From Candidatus Omnitrophota bacterium (GTDB lineage Bacteria; Omnitrophota; Gorgyraeia; B26-G9), in the NCBI GenBank assembly GCA_018895275.1, contig JAHIOQ010000098.1, positions 1-40,942 on the forward strand: a stretch of DNA of 40,942 bases. The letters run 5' to 3'. How positions within the stretch are numbered: position 1 is the stretch's first letter; each line of letters begins with the position of its first letter. This document shows positions 9,473-17,023 of the stretch, in pieces. Both the position numbers and the translations under genes were made by a program. A model generated the notes under the pieces. That model did not search any database, was not told where the DNA came from, and saw only the letters and a program-made list of their open reading frames with translations.

Positions 9473-9501
9473 AAGACCCCAATCATAATGAATGGGGTCT
9501 T
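9473..9501 (+). terminator. Terminator-like hairpin between the HU gene and hisS
   Basis: AAGACCCCA 9473-9481 pairs perfectly with TGGGGTCTT 9493-9501 around an 11-nt loop. The stem is strong but only a mixed ATGCTCTT follows, so it may attenuate rather than fully stop transcription. It ends about seven bases before the hisS ribosome site. Confidence 0.45.
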
Positions 9502-9519
9502 ATGCTCTTGGAGTAAAAA

Positions 9520-10800
9520 GTGCCGGAAAAAATAAAAGCGCTAAAAGGCGTTCAAGATATCCTGCCGCAGGAATGCACACACTGGGATTATATCGAAACG
9601 CATGCCCGTAACACCTTTTCCAAATACGGTTACGGACAAATTCGGGTACCCATAATTGAAGAAAGCAGGCTCTTCATCAGAACCATCGGCGAAGAAACCG
9701 ACATCGTCGAAAAAGAAATGTATACTTTTGTAGATAGGGGTATGAGAAAAATAGCTTTGCGTCCGGAAGCAACGGCTTGCGTCGTAAGGGCATATCTGGA
9801 ACATCAATTCGACCGGCAGGGGGGATCGGCAAAATTTTTTTATTCCGGGCCGATGTTCCGGGGGGAAAAGCCCCAGGCCGGCAGAAACAGGCAATTCTAT
9901 CAAATCGGGGTAGAAGCTCTTGGTTCTTACAGCCCGTATCTTGATGCGGAAGTTATTCTGCTTGCCGTGCATTATTTGAACAGCATTGGGATCAAAGATT
10001 TTCGCCTTTTGCTCAACACCGTGGGCAACAGCACGGATAAAACTATATTTTCAGGATTACTGAAGGAATATTTAAAAACTAAAAAAAACCTTTTGTGCGA
10101 AAATTGCAACAACCGCTATGAACGTAACGTACTAAGAATACTTGATTGTAAAGTTAAATCGTGCTGCAGGATTATTCAGGACACTCCGCATATAGACACG
10201 ATATTATCCGAAGAATCACGTACTGATTTCGAATTGGTAAAAAAAACATTGGACATGCTTGGAGTTTCTTATGAAGTTATGCCTTATCTCGTTCGCGGCC
10301 TCGACTATTATACCAAAACCGTTTTTGAGATTACACATGAAAAACTCGGCGCACAGAATACCATCCTGGCCGGAGGCAGATATGATAACCTAGTCGCGGA
10401 ATTGGGCGGTTCTCCCGCAGGCGCAGTGGGGTTTGCCTGCGGCATAGAACGGCTTTTACTTGCGGCGGAGGCTGAAGGCGTAACCTTCCCTGTGGATCGC
10501 GGAGATTCCGTTTACGCGATTGCCCTGGGAGAAACCTGTTTTAAAAAGTTGTTTGCAATAGTACAGAATCTACGTAAAAATCAAATGACAACCTTTTTGA
10601 ATTTTGAGCAAAAATCATTAAAGGCGCAATTCCGTCAGGCGGATAAGCTGGGATGTTCCTTTGCCTTGGTATTTGGAGATAATGAGCTTAAGAATGACTC
10701 CATTATTATTAAGGACATGCATCTGGGCTCTCAAGACTTAATAAAGATTGATGATATTGTTAACGAACTGCAAAAAAGAATTCATGAAAAACACAGATAA
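9520..10800 (+). CDS. hisS: Histidyl-tRNA synthetase
   Basis: A 426-residue class II aminoacyl-tRNA synthetase that charges tRNA-His in the cytoplasm, normal bacterial length. GVQDILP is at the N terminus. Motif 2 lies around FRGEKPQAGRNRQFYQ, preceded by RPEATA. The histidine-specific motif GLDYYTKTVFE is present, and motif 3 is GFACGIERLLL. A C-terminal anticodon-binding domain follows from about residue 330. The start is GTG at 9520, supported by TTGGAG about seven bases upstream and by the family-typical position of KGVQDILP. Its last 17 bases overlap the dgt start. The pair is probably cotranscribed. Confidence 0.97.
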   Translation: MPEKIKALKGVQDILPQECTHWDYIETHARNTFSKYGYGQIRVPIIEESRLFIRTIGEETDIVEKEMYTFVDRGMRKIALRPEATACVVRAYLEHQFDRQGGSAKFFYSGPMFRGEKPQAGRNRQFYQIGVEALGSYSPYLDAEVILLAVHYLNSIGIKDFRLLLNTVGNSTDKTIFSGLLKEYLKTKKNLLCENCNNRYERNVLRILDCKVKSCCRIIQDTPHIDTILSEESRTDFELVKKTLDMLGVSYEVMPYLVRGLDYYTKTVFEITHEKLGAQNTILAGGRYDNLVAELGGSPAGAVGFACGIERLLLAAEAEGVTFPVDRGDSVYAIALGETCFKKLFAIVQNLRKNQMTTFLNFEQKSLKAQFRQADKLGCSFALVFGDNELKNDSIIIKDMHLGSQDLIKIDDIVNELQKRIHEKHR

Positions 10801-11935
10801 TTTATCGACAAATTCCGCTTTGGCTACATATGCCATGCGCCCGGAACTTTCCCGCGGCAGAAAATATCCGGAAGAAGAGCATCCTTACCGTTCGGTATTT
10901 CAACGTGACCGTGACCGAATAATTCATTCCCACGCTTTTCGGCGTTTGCAATACAAAACCCAGGTATTTGTCAACCACGAAGGCGATCAATTTCGCACAA
11001 GGCTTACCCATACGCTGGAAGTAGTTCAAATCGCACGGACAATAGCAAAGGCGCTGCGGCTTAATGAGGAACTTGTAGAAGCTATCGCCCTTGCACATGA
11101 TATCGGACATACTCCTTTCGGCCATGCCGGAGAAGACATTTTACGTGAAATCATGAAAGACCAGGGTGGTTTTGACCACAATTTACAGGGATTACGCGTA
11201 GTAGACATCCTTGAAGAACGCTATCCTAATTTTAAAGGGCTCAACTTAACATGGGAGGTTCGTGAAGGCATTATCAAGCATATAACCGCGTTTGATAATC
11301 CCCATGTACTGCAGGAATTCGATCCGAATAAAATGCCGACACTGGAGGCTCAGGTAGTAAATATCGCGGATGAAATAGCCTTTTATAATCATGACCTTGA
11401 TGACGGAATTACCAGCGGATTATTAAAAGAAAATGAATTGGAGAAAATAGAGCTTTGGCGCATCGCCCGGGAAAAAATTTCCCGGCAATATACGGATTTA
11501 AAACCCAATATCGAAAAATATCAAATCATCCGCACGCTCATCGACCTGCAGGTTTCCGCTTTAGTAGAGGAGTCCCAAAAAAAAATCAGCGAAGCCGCAA
11601 TTGAATATCCGGATGCGGTTTTCGTCCAGAAAGAAAAAACAATCGGTTTCCATCAATCCCCGCTCAAAGGCCAATTGGAAGAACTCTCCGATTTCCTGTT
11701 TAATAAATTATACCGTCATTATAAAGTAGTGCGCATGTCCAGCAAAGCGCAGCGTTTTCTGAGAGAATTGTTTGAGGTATATCTTGCCAATCCGGAACAA
11801 CTGCCTCCGGGAACAGCGAGAAAAGATTCCAAACAAACTCTGTATAGAGATATTTGTGATTATATTTCGGGAATGACCGACCGTTATGCACTTGATGAAT
11901 ACAAAAAGCTTTTCCATCCCTGGGAAAGGGTGTAG
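10784..11935 (+). CDS. dgt: dGTP triphosphohydrolase-like HD protein
   Basis: A 383-residue deoxyguanosinetriphosphate triphosphohydrolase-like protein that would cleave dGTP (or other dNTPs) to the nucleoside plus triphosphate, adjusting dNTP pools. Seen directly: SHAFRRLQYKTQVF, the first metal ligand H76 in THTLEV, the HD pair H105-D106 in AHDIGHTPFGHAGE, and a downstream ADEIAFYNHDLDD motif carrying the last Asp ligand. The ATG at 10784 is preferred over an in-frame ATG at 10748, which would overlap hisS further and adds a non-conserved N terminus. The ribosome site is weak (AAAAAAGAA), consistent with coupling to hisS through a 17-base overlap. Confidence 0.93.
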   Translation: MKNTDNLSTNSALATYAMRPELSRGRKYPEEEHPYRSVFQRDRDRIIHSHAFRRLQYKTQVFVNHEGDQFRTRLTHTLEVVQIARTIAKALRLNEELVEAIALAHDIGHTPFGHAGEDILREIMKDQGGFDHNLQGLRVVDILEERYPNFKGLNLTWEVREGIIKHITAFDNPHVLQEFDPNKMPTLEAQVVNIADEIAFYNHDLDDGITSGLLKENELEKIELWRIAREKISRQYTDLKPNIEKYQIIRTLIDLQVSALVEESQKKISEAAIEYPDAVFVQKEKTIGFHQSPLKGQLEELSDFLFNKLYRHYKVVRMSSKAQRFLRELFEVYLANPEQLPPGTARKDSKQTLYRDICDYISGMTDRYALDEYKKLFHPWERV

Positions 11936-11962
11936 CGGGTAAGATTGTTTAATATAATGCTC

Positions 11963-11990
11963 TTGACAAAACTCTGAAGTGATTTATAAT
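11963..11990 (+). promoter_or_regulatory. Consensus sigma70 promoter for the PilZ/HD-GYP operon
   Basis: Perfect TTGACA 11963-11968 and perfect TATAAT 11985-11990 with a 16-bp spacer, about 60 bases before the PilZ start. No TG extension here. The expected 5' leader is about 60 nt, ending in AGGGGGGAT. Confidence 0.8.
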
Positions 11991-12058
11991 ATAAGAGTAA
12001 GAGAAAAAATAATGTTTTTCAAAACTATAAAAAACTTTTAAACGTTAGGGGGGATAGT

Positions 12059-12433
12059 ATGGATACTAGAAACCTTTCCGAAAAAAGGAATTTCTCGAGA
12101 GTAAAAGTCCCGGGCATAAAGGTAAGTTTTAAACTCCTAGACCCTCGAACCTGGTCTACCTACCACGAAAAATCGCTCAATATGGTTGAAAACATTAGCC
12201 TGGGCGGACTAGCGATAAAAACCAATAATGAGCTCACCGTAAAAGCCCCGGTAGGGATTGACATAAAAATTTCCCCGGATCAAGATCCGATAAGAACATT
12301 CGGCCGCGTCGCGTGGATACGTAAAGAAGATGGCGATAACGATAACTATATAATGGGAATAAGTTTTTCCTGGTGGAAAAAAGAAGAAGACAAAAAAATC
12401 CTACGCAATATAATAGAAAAAAATCAATCCTGA
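12059..12433 (+). CDS. Stand-alone PilZ-domain protein
   Basis: A 124-residue protein made of one PilZ domain. The RxxxR motif appears as R11-NFS-R15 near the N terminus and the D/NxSxxG motif as NISLGG around residue 46. A late GRVAWI strand and GISF complete the expected barrel. Members bind c-di-GMP and relay it to motility, pili or envelope enzymes. It has its own consensus promoter at 11963 and lies 19 bases upstream of the HD-GYP gene, which links it to c-di-GMP signalling. Both binding motifs look intact. The effector partner is unknown. Confidence 0.85.
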   Translation: MDTRNLSEKRNFSRVKVPGIKVSFKLLDPRTWSTYHEKSLNMVENISLGGLAIKTNNELTVKAPVGIDIKISPDQDPIRTFGRVAWIRKEDGDNDNYIMGISFSWWKKEEDKKILRNIIEKNQS

Positions 12434-12452
12434 TATAAGGGGTTAAATTTCA

Positions 12453-13952
12453 ATGAAAGATTCATATCAAGAAGAATTTTTTGCTAAATTCATAGAACAT
12501 CCCAGTTGGAGAAACGAAATAGAAACATTCGACAAGTTTATCGGCAGCGCTACCTGGCTGATATATCCTCACAAATTTGACAAGTCGTTTCGACCGGAAA
12601 AACATGCATTCCCCGGCAAAGAACTACTTAACAATGAGATCTCTGTAATCACCCCCATGATTATTAAGACAAAGGCTACCAACCAAATCCAGAAAACTAT
12701 TTCTGCCAACGGTAGGTATTTCTACACCATACCGATCATTCGGGGAGAACAGGTATATGGATATGTCGGGATATGCAATCTAAGACAAGAGGTTCCCGAA
12801 TCTTTTTTCAGTCTTTTCTCTGCATTTACATCTACTACGATTGAAAGCGTTCAAAAAGAACTGGAAGTTTCGAAACTTTATGAAACCATCCGTCCCAAAA
12901 CAATAGCACTTTCTACTGTCCACACAATCGGCAGGATCATAAGTTCTACGCTTGAACTTAGCGAACTTTTACCGCGAATTGCCCGCTTGAGCTTGCAGGT
13001 TCTGCGTGCCCGGCGCTGCTGCATCATGCTCATGGATAAATACAAACGTGTTTTAGTTACTCATGCCATTGTAGATTTGCAAAAAAAGAACGCACATCAA
13101 TCCTCTTTGAAAGTGGGGCAGGGGATACCCGGGAAGGTCGTTCAAACCGGGAATGCGATTATTAAATCTAAATACCTATGCATACCGCTTATTGCCGAAG
13201 AACATATTATCGGCGCCATAAATATTTCATTCCGGCTTGACAACAAACCATTCGGTGTTTTTGATAAGGAAATATTGACAACGCTGTCGGAACAGGCGGT
13301 TATCGCGATAAAAAATGCGCAGCTCTACGAAGAACAGGAAAAGCTAACGCTTAACAGCATTAAAGCCCTGGCTTCTATTTTAAGTTCCGGAGTTGCCGAT
13401 AATTACGGCCGCACGGATCTATTTATCAACGTGGCTATGTCTATCGGCATGGAATTAAAACTTCGCTCCGACCAAATGCGCATGTTGTATTATGCATCAT
13501 TGCTGCATAATGTAAGTCAAATGGGGCTGCCGGAAAAGATATTAAAAAAACAAACTAAATTAACCGGCAAGGATTATAAAATCATTCAGGAACAACACCT
13601 TAAAGGCGCTCAGCTTATCCTGCCGATCGGAGGGCGGCTTAAGGCCGTTTTGCCGATAATTATTCATCATCATGAGCGTTACGACGGCCACGGATACCCC
13701 AGCGGACTAAAAGCAGACGACATCCCTATGGGAGCAAGAATTTTGGCGGTTGCCGATGCGTTTGAGGCAATGTTATCAAAACGGCCTTACCGCAAAAAGA
13801 TGTCCCTGTCTAAAACCGTTTCGGAAATAGTCAATCTAAGCGGCGAACAATTTGACCCGGTTGTTGTCGACGCATTTGTCCGCGTGGTAAAACGCTCTAA
13901 AAACAAAATACTTGTTAATGGTAAAAATTCATGGACCTGGAAAAAATTTTAA
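12453..13952 (+). CDS. GAF-domain protein with degenerate HD-GYP domain
   Basis: A 499-residue cytoplasmic sensor. Residues about 1-140 look like a divergent GAF fold, residues 155-300 are a clearer GAF domain (GQGIPGKVV, GAINIS), and residues 310-490 are HD-GYP. HHHERYDGHGYP at 405-416 and VADAFEAM are intact. The LHDIGK motif, however, reads LHNVSQ (H352-N353): the metal-binding Asp and the catalytic-site Lys are replaced. The upstream histidine of the usual GHS motif is also absent (YGRTD). HD-GYP proteins normally hydrolyse c-di-GMP with a bi- or trinuclear metal centre, so this one is probably inactive as an enzyme and may act as a binder or regulator. It overlaps the next gene by 22 bases. 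Confidence 0.85.
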   Translation: MKDSYQEEFFAKFIEHPSWRNEIETFDKFIGSATWLIYPHKFDKSFRPEKHAFPGKELLNNEISVITPMIIKTKATNQIQKTISANGRYFYTIPIIRGEQVYGYVGICNLRQEVPESFFSLFSAFTSTTIESVQKELEVSKLYETIRPKTIALSTVHTIGRIISSTLELSELLPRIARLSLQVLRARRCCIMLMDKYKRVLVTHAIVDLQKKNAHQSSLKVGQGIPGKVVQTGNAIIKSKYLCIPLIAEEHIIGAINISFRLDNKPFGVFDKEILTTLSEQAVIAIKNAQLYEEQEKLTLNSIKALASILSSGVADNYGRTDLFINVAMSIGMELKLRSDQMRMLYYASLLHNVSQMGLPEKILKKQTKLTGKDYKIIQEQHLKGAQLILPIGGRLKAVLPIIIHHHERYDGHGYPSGLKADDIPMGARILAVADAFEAMLSKRPYRKKMSLSKTVSEIVNLSGEQFDPVVVDAFVRVVKRSKNKILVNGKNSWTWKKF

Positions 13953-14206
13953 ACTCAGCGATAAATCGTAAAATTCTCAGGTTTTTTGATGAGAATCCGT
14001 ACTGTATCGATACGGCAAAGGGAATTGCCGCATGGACCGGATTAGCTATTTCTACAGCCCAAAAAGCCTTAAAAAACCTGGTTATAAGCAATCTGCTTAT
14101 CGAACATAAAACCGCATCAACTCTCGGCTATGCCTACACTCAGAATAAAATGATGGTCAAAAACATTAAGCACTGGCTGGCAAAAGCAGATGAAAATACC
14201 ACCTGA
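13931..14206 (+). CDS. Small winged-helix (MarR/ArsR-like) DNA-binding protein
   Basis: A 91-residue protein with one winged helix-turn-helix. RKILRFFDENP, an alpha-2/alpha-3 pair around GIAAWTGLAISTAQKALKNL and a wing near LIEHKTASTLGYAY are visible. It starts inside the end of the HD-GYP gene (22-base overlap), so it is translationally coupled and probably works with that protein. It may be a transcription factor controlled by the GAF/HD-GYP sensor. No ligand pocket or second domain is seen. Assignment to a named family is not possible; the fold call is from helix pattern and length. Confidence 0.7.
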   Translation: MDLEKILNSAINRKILRFFDENPYCIDTAKGIAAWTGLAISTAQKALKNLVISNLLIEHKTASTLGYAYTQNKMMVKNIKHWLAKADENTT

Positions 14207-14291
14207 TATCGCCGAAAGTATCTATCTAAAACCAATTCGTCATAATAACACCCCGCTTTTTACCTCTTTTCTAATATCATATAAAGTAGCC

Positions 14292-14320
14292 TTGACAAAG
14301 ACAATGCAATGTGATACAAT
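14292..14320 (+). promoter_or_regulatory. Extended -10 promoter of the RHH/PIN operon
   Basis: Perfect TTGACA 14292-14297, 17-bp spacer, TACAAT 14315-14320 preceded by TGA. It lies 24 bases before the antitoxin start, which has a near-perfect ribosome site AGGAGGTGAT at 14330-14339. RHH antitoxins usually bind over such promoters. Confidence 0.75.
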
Positions 14321-14344
14321 TTGTAATACAGGAGGTGATGGTAA

Positions 14345-14635
14345 ATGGCTGCCACGAATAAATCTTCCAAACAGAAAGAAGAAGTTATTACTGCCAGATG
14401 TGATAGTCATATTAAAGATATCCTGCATCTGCTTAGTCAATCGGAAAATGTTTCCATGTCAGGTGTTATAGCTAAAAGCATTCTTGAATATTACCAGAGA
14501 CACTTCCCCAATCAATCTTTTTGCAAAGAAGAACAAAAACTGTTTGGTAGATATGGAAGTGGAAAAGGTGATTTATCTATAAAAAGAAAGCAATACCTCA
14601 AGGAGTTTTTAGGTGAAAAACATCGCTCTAGTTGA
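14345..14635 (+). CDS. Ribbon-helix-helix antitoxin-like protein
   Basis: A 96-residue protein with a likely RHH fold near residues 13-45: a short strand (VITARCDSHIK) followed by two helices with VSMSGVIAKSILEYY. The C-terminal half is basic and probably disordered (KGDLSIKRKQYLKEFL), the part that in such systems wraps the toxin. It starts behind an excellent ribosome site and overlaps the PIN gene by 23 bases. This is the standard arrangement of a type II toxin-antitoxin pair in which the first gene is made in excess and autorepresses. The RHH call is moderate since the family is short and variable. Confidence 0.75.
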   Translation: MAATNKSSKQKEEVITARCDSHIKDILHLLSQSENVSMSGVIAKSILEYYQRHFPNQSFCKEEQKLFGRYGSGKGDLSIKRKQYLKEFLGEKHRSS

Positions 14636-15044
14636 CGCCGGGCCGGTAATTGCTTTATTTGATAATTCCGACAAATATCATCAAAAAGCAAAATGCAAAC
14701 TTGAAGAATATCGTAGCGGCGTCCAGGGAAGAGTTATTAGTACCTGGCCGATAATAACAGAAGTTACTTACATCCTTAAAGCTCATGTTCACCTTGAGGC
14801 TCAGTTAGATTTTCTGGAATGGATCTGTATAGGGGGGATAGAGATATTCGATTTAAACAAAGAGCATCTATCCAGAATCGTAGAATTGCAAAGAAAATAT
14901 TCGAATATCCCTATGGATTTTGCCGATGCTACGTTACTCATAACAGCCGAAGCTTTAAATATCAACAAAGTTTTTTCCATTGATAAAGATTTTTCTATAT
15001 ATCGCATTTTTGGGAAAAGACATTTTGAAAATCTAATGGGGTAG
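14613..15044 (+). CDS. PIN-domain ribonuclease toxin (VapC-like)
   Basis: A 143-residue PIN domain with all four acidic positions: D8 in LVDAGP, E50 in ITEVTYIL, D105 in MDFADATLL (D102 nearby) and D124 in SIDKDF. PIN toxins are Mg-dependent endoribonucleases that cut tRNA or other RNA. Translation starts at GTG 14613 with AAGGAG seven bases upstream, inside the end of the antitoxin gene. The active site looks intact, so the system may be functional. It sits at the left edge of an accessory zone with transposase relics, in keeping with lateral acquisition. The RNA target cannot be told from sequence. Confidence 0.87.
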   Translation: MKNIALVDAGPVIALFDNSDKYHQKAKCKLEEYRSGVQGRVISTWPIITEVTYILKAHVHLEAQLDFLEWICIGGIEIFDLNKEHLSRIVELQRKYSNIPMDFADATLLITAEALNINKVFSIDKDFSIYRIFGKRHFENLMG

Positions 15045-15193
15045 ATGTAATTTTAGGGTAGGGACGGTTCGTATCCTTGCGCGCAATAATCCGCTATGGT
15101 ATGCTTTCTCATTAATTTATCCGGGAGTTTTGCGGAAATAGCTCAAGTTTTAAAGTTATTGACATTAAGAGGAGAAAAATATAGCATACAAAT

Positions 15194-15307
15194 ATGCCAC
15201 ACCAAAGGGGAATAGATTACCCCGGAGTTCTTCACCATGTAATCGGCAGAGGGATAGAGCGCAAAGCGATATTCAAGGATCAAGCCGATGACGAAATTGA
15301 AGGTTGA
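15194..15307 (+). pseudogene. Remnant of a REP-associated/IS200-like Y1 transposase
   Basis: A 37-codon fragment encodes the hallmark N terminus of the Y1 (TnpA_REP) transposase family: IDYPGVLHHVIGRGIERKAI, followed by F-K-D-Q and a stop where the family continues for over 150 more residues. The HUH motif and catalytic tyrosine regions are missing. The 322-base gap 15045-15366 that holds it has no other gene that I can support; the stretch 15045-15193 shows nothing recognisable apart from a distant 7-bp inverted pair (GTATGCT/AGCATAC). Confidence 0.75.
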
Positions 15308-15366
15308 AGATATCTTATATCAGCCAGAGGCTGCTGGAGATTATCACTTATAAATAATTAAGTATA

Positions 15367-15726
15367 ATGAACGTCGGGATTATTATTTCAAGCAATGATG
15401 CTGAGACTTTTTGGGTTGCGTTACGATATGCTATCTTTCATCTCATGCAACATGACGAAGTTAAAGTCTTTTTTGTGGATTCAGGTAGGGGGTATTGTCA
15501 AATAACCTCGAATAAATTTAACATCTCAGAAGAAGTAGAAAAATTTAAACAAGCAGGCGGATTAATTTATGTTTGCGACAGTAAAAAGAAGTTAGAAGAG
15601 TATTTAAAAAAATACTTTGTTCCCTTCATATCACATAAAGAAGCCGTTGATATAAGCACTGATGATAGATTTAGAAGTGTTAAGACCTGTAATGTATACA
15701 TTCGCAACTTCAGGAAAGTATGCTGA
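15367..15726 (+). CDS. DsrE/DsrF-like protein, possibly decayed
   Basis: A 119-residue protein whose first 75 residues match the DsrE/TusD small-sulfurtransferase fold: VGIIISSNDAETFW, a DEVKVFFVD strand, FNISEEVEKFKQAGG and IYVCDS. Family members carry or relay sulfur, often through a conserved cysteine in the last third. The usual conserved block after IYxC is not recognisable here; the tail (LKKYFVPFISHKEAVDIS) looks divergent, so the gene may be frameshifted or specialised. No ribosome-binding site is seen before the ATG. It lies between two transposase relics, so it may be a passenger on its way to decay. Confidence 0.6.
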   Translation: MNVGIIISSNDAETFWVALRYAIFHLMQHDEVKVFFVDSGRGYCQITSNKFNISEEVEKFKQAGGLIYVCDSKKKLEEYLKKYFVPFISHKEAVDISTDDRFRSVKTCNVYIRNFRKVC

Positions 15727-15770
15727 ATGTAACAGTTTGTTCCTATTTTAGATTTGGGGTTATGGAGATT

Positions 15771-16208
15771 TCAACTTGAATTATTATACAACGCGGCTTG
15801 TGCGGTAGCAGTGTCGGCCGTCAGAAGGATTTGCATGAATTTGAGTGGATGAATGCCTTGTCTTCTGGCGGTTTGTACCAAACTCGGCAGGATGCTGTGA
15901 GTTTTAAGCCCGCTTTGGGAGCGTGTTCCGAAGCAAATTTTGCGAAAGATTACCAGATGACGCAATGATTGCTCGGCGTGATTATTAGTGGGAGGCACTC
16001 CGGGCTGCCGGAAACAGGTAAAGAGAAATTTTTGGTCAGGACCAGCCAGATATGCTCGAGAGCCGAGGAGGGGGCAGCCCTCGAAATTCGAAACTAATTG
16101 ACGAAGCGTTGAGTATAGAGTATTTTTTTGTACGTACAGCTTATGGCGAAAAGCCTGGATTTGTGTTTTTATTTCCCCTTCGAAACCAAGTGCTATCCGC
16201 GATGCCTT
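15771..16208 (-). pseudogene. IS66-family transposase, C-terminal remnant
   Basis: On the minus strand the frame is open from 16208 to a stop at 15771, about 145 residues. It carries the C-terminal hallmark of IS66 transposases: PGVPPTNNHAEQSLRH, then IFRKICFGTRSQSG and a final helical segment. The Glu in NNHAE is the last residue of the DDE triad. An in-frame stop at 16209-16211 and absence of the upstream two thirds (zinc finger, first two Asp) show it is a dead fragment. It is the only minus-strand gene relic in the window. The rest of 15727-16444 holds heptamer repeats, a possible promoter and a 20-bp motif also found near 23.4 kb. Confidence 0.85.
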
Positions 16209-16210
16209 TT

Positions 16211-16238
16211 ATGAACTATGAGCCATGAGCTATGAACT
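16211..16238. repeat. Four tandem ATGARCY heptamers
   Basis: ATGAACT, ATGAGCC, ATGAGCT and ATGAACT follow each other without gaps directly after the IS66 relic. Looser 7-bp units (GCTTGCG, GCGTGAG, GCTTGTG, GCTGCGG) continue just downstream near 16252-16279. No gene is present here. Confidence 0.7.
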
Positions 16239-16302
16239 GTTTTGCCGGCAGCTTGCGGCGTGAGGCTTGTGGCTGCGGTTCTTCCCGTTAATCAAAAATA
16301 GG

Positions 16303-16331
16303 TTGTTGAATACTATAAATCAAATTATAAT
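16303..16331 (+). promoter_or_regulatory. Possible promoter for the eRF1-domain-like gene
   Basis: TTGTTG 16303-16308, 17-bp spacer, perfect TATAAT 16326-16331, about 110 bases upstream of the gene at 16445. The region is AT-rich, so a chance match is possible. Confidence 0.4.
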
Positions 16332-16395
16332 ATATCCAGAAGCGGAAACTTCCCGAAAAGGCGCTTTTTAATAGCAGCATAACTTTAATTTTAGG

Positions 16396-16415
16396 CTTTT
16401 TCTACAGACTCGTTA
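16396..16415 (+). repeat. 20-bp dispersed motif, copy 1
   Basis: CTTTTTCTACAGACTCGTTA here matches a copy at 23415-23434 with a single A/C difference. Flanking sequence is unrelated, so the shared block may be an element end. Confidence 0.6.
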
Positions 16416-16444
16416 GGTGCAGCTAATAGACAAAGGAGGGAACG

Positions 16445-16852
16445 ATGAGAACAAAACTAGGTTTATGGATTGACCATAGGAAGGCTATTGTCGTGGCTGT
16501 TACGGACAAAGGGGAAGAGATAGGACTGTTAATATCGAAGGTAGAAAAACAGCTTCGGCGTTCTGGTGATGCACCTCTTAAGGGTCACTATGAATCCCAG
16601 CTTCTATCTGCGGATGATAGCCGCCAGAGAACTTTTACGGGACATCTCAACATTTACTATGATGCGGTCATTGCGAGTATTCGTGATGCAGAGTCTATTC
16701 TAATATTTGGTCCTGGTGAGGCAAAGGATGAACTAAAAGAACGTCTTGAAGGAAATAATCTCGGTGGACGCATCGTAGGTATTGAAACAGTTGACAAGAT
16801 GACGGAGCGTCAGATCGCGGCGAAGGTTCGAAAATACTTTGCCGTAAGTTAG
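16445..16852 (+). CDS. Conserved protein resembling the eRF1 C-terminal domain (BaeRF/host-attachment-like)
   Basis: A 135-residue protein. The start LGLWIDHRKAIVV and the later ILIFGPGEAKDELKERLE block are typical of a bacterial family related to the domain-3 fold of eRF1/Pelota, sometimes labelled host attachment or translational-machinery protein. In the latter block a strand leads into a GPG turn and a helix. A KVRKYFA tail follows GIETVDKMTERQI, also family-like. A good ribosome site (AAAGGAGGG) precedes the ATG. Function is unproven; interaction with ribosomes is only inferred from the fold relation. It stands alone between the IS66 relic and the giant secreted protein. Confidence 0.6.
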   Translation: MRTKLGLWIDHRKAIVVAVTDKGEEIGLLISKVEKQLRRSGDAPLKGHYESQLLSADDSRQRTFTGHLNIYYDAVIASIRDAESILIFGPGEAKDELKERLEGNNLGGRIVGIETVDKMTERQIAAKVRKYFAVS

Positions 16853-16933
16853 GGGACGGGCATCAAAACATCAAAATATTGACAAGCAAGGAGTCTGGTT
16901 CTTGGCTCATATAGATTTTTCCGGTTGCTTAGT

Positions 16934-16962
16934 TTGCAAAGGATATGATGTCATGATATACT
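16934..16962 (+). promoter_or_regulatory. Candidate extended -10 promoter of the giant protein gene
   Basis: TTGCAA 16934-16939, 17-bp spacer, TATACT 16957-16962 preceded by TGA. It lies 61 bases upstream of the ATG at 17024. Confidence 0.55.
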
Positions 16963-17023
16963 TTTACATGAAATTATAAAAGTCTTAATATATTTGCAGA
17001 AGTAAAAATAAGCAGATAGAAAA

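Noticed and set aside
14190-14471. 93-residue frame before and over the RHH gene
   Set aside because: It spans the promoter and ribosome site of the toxin-antitoxin operon and has no recognisable domain.
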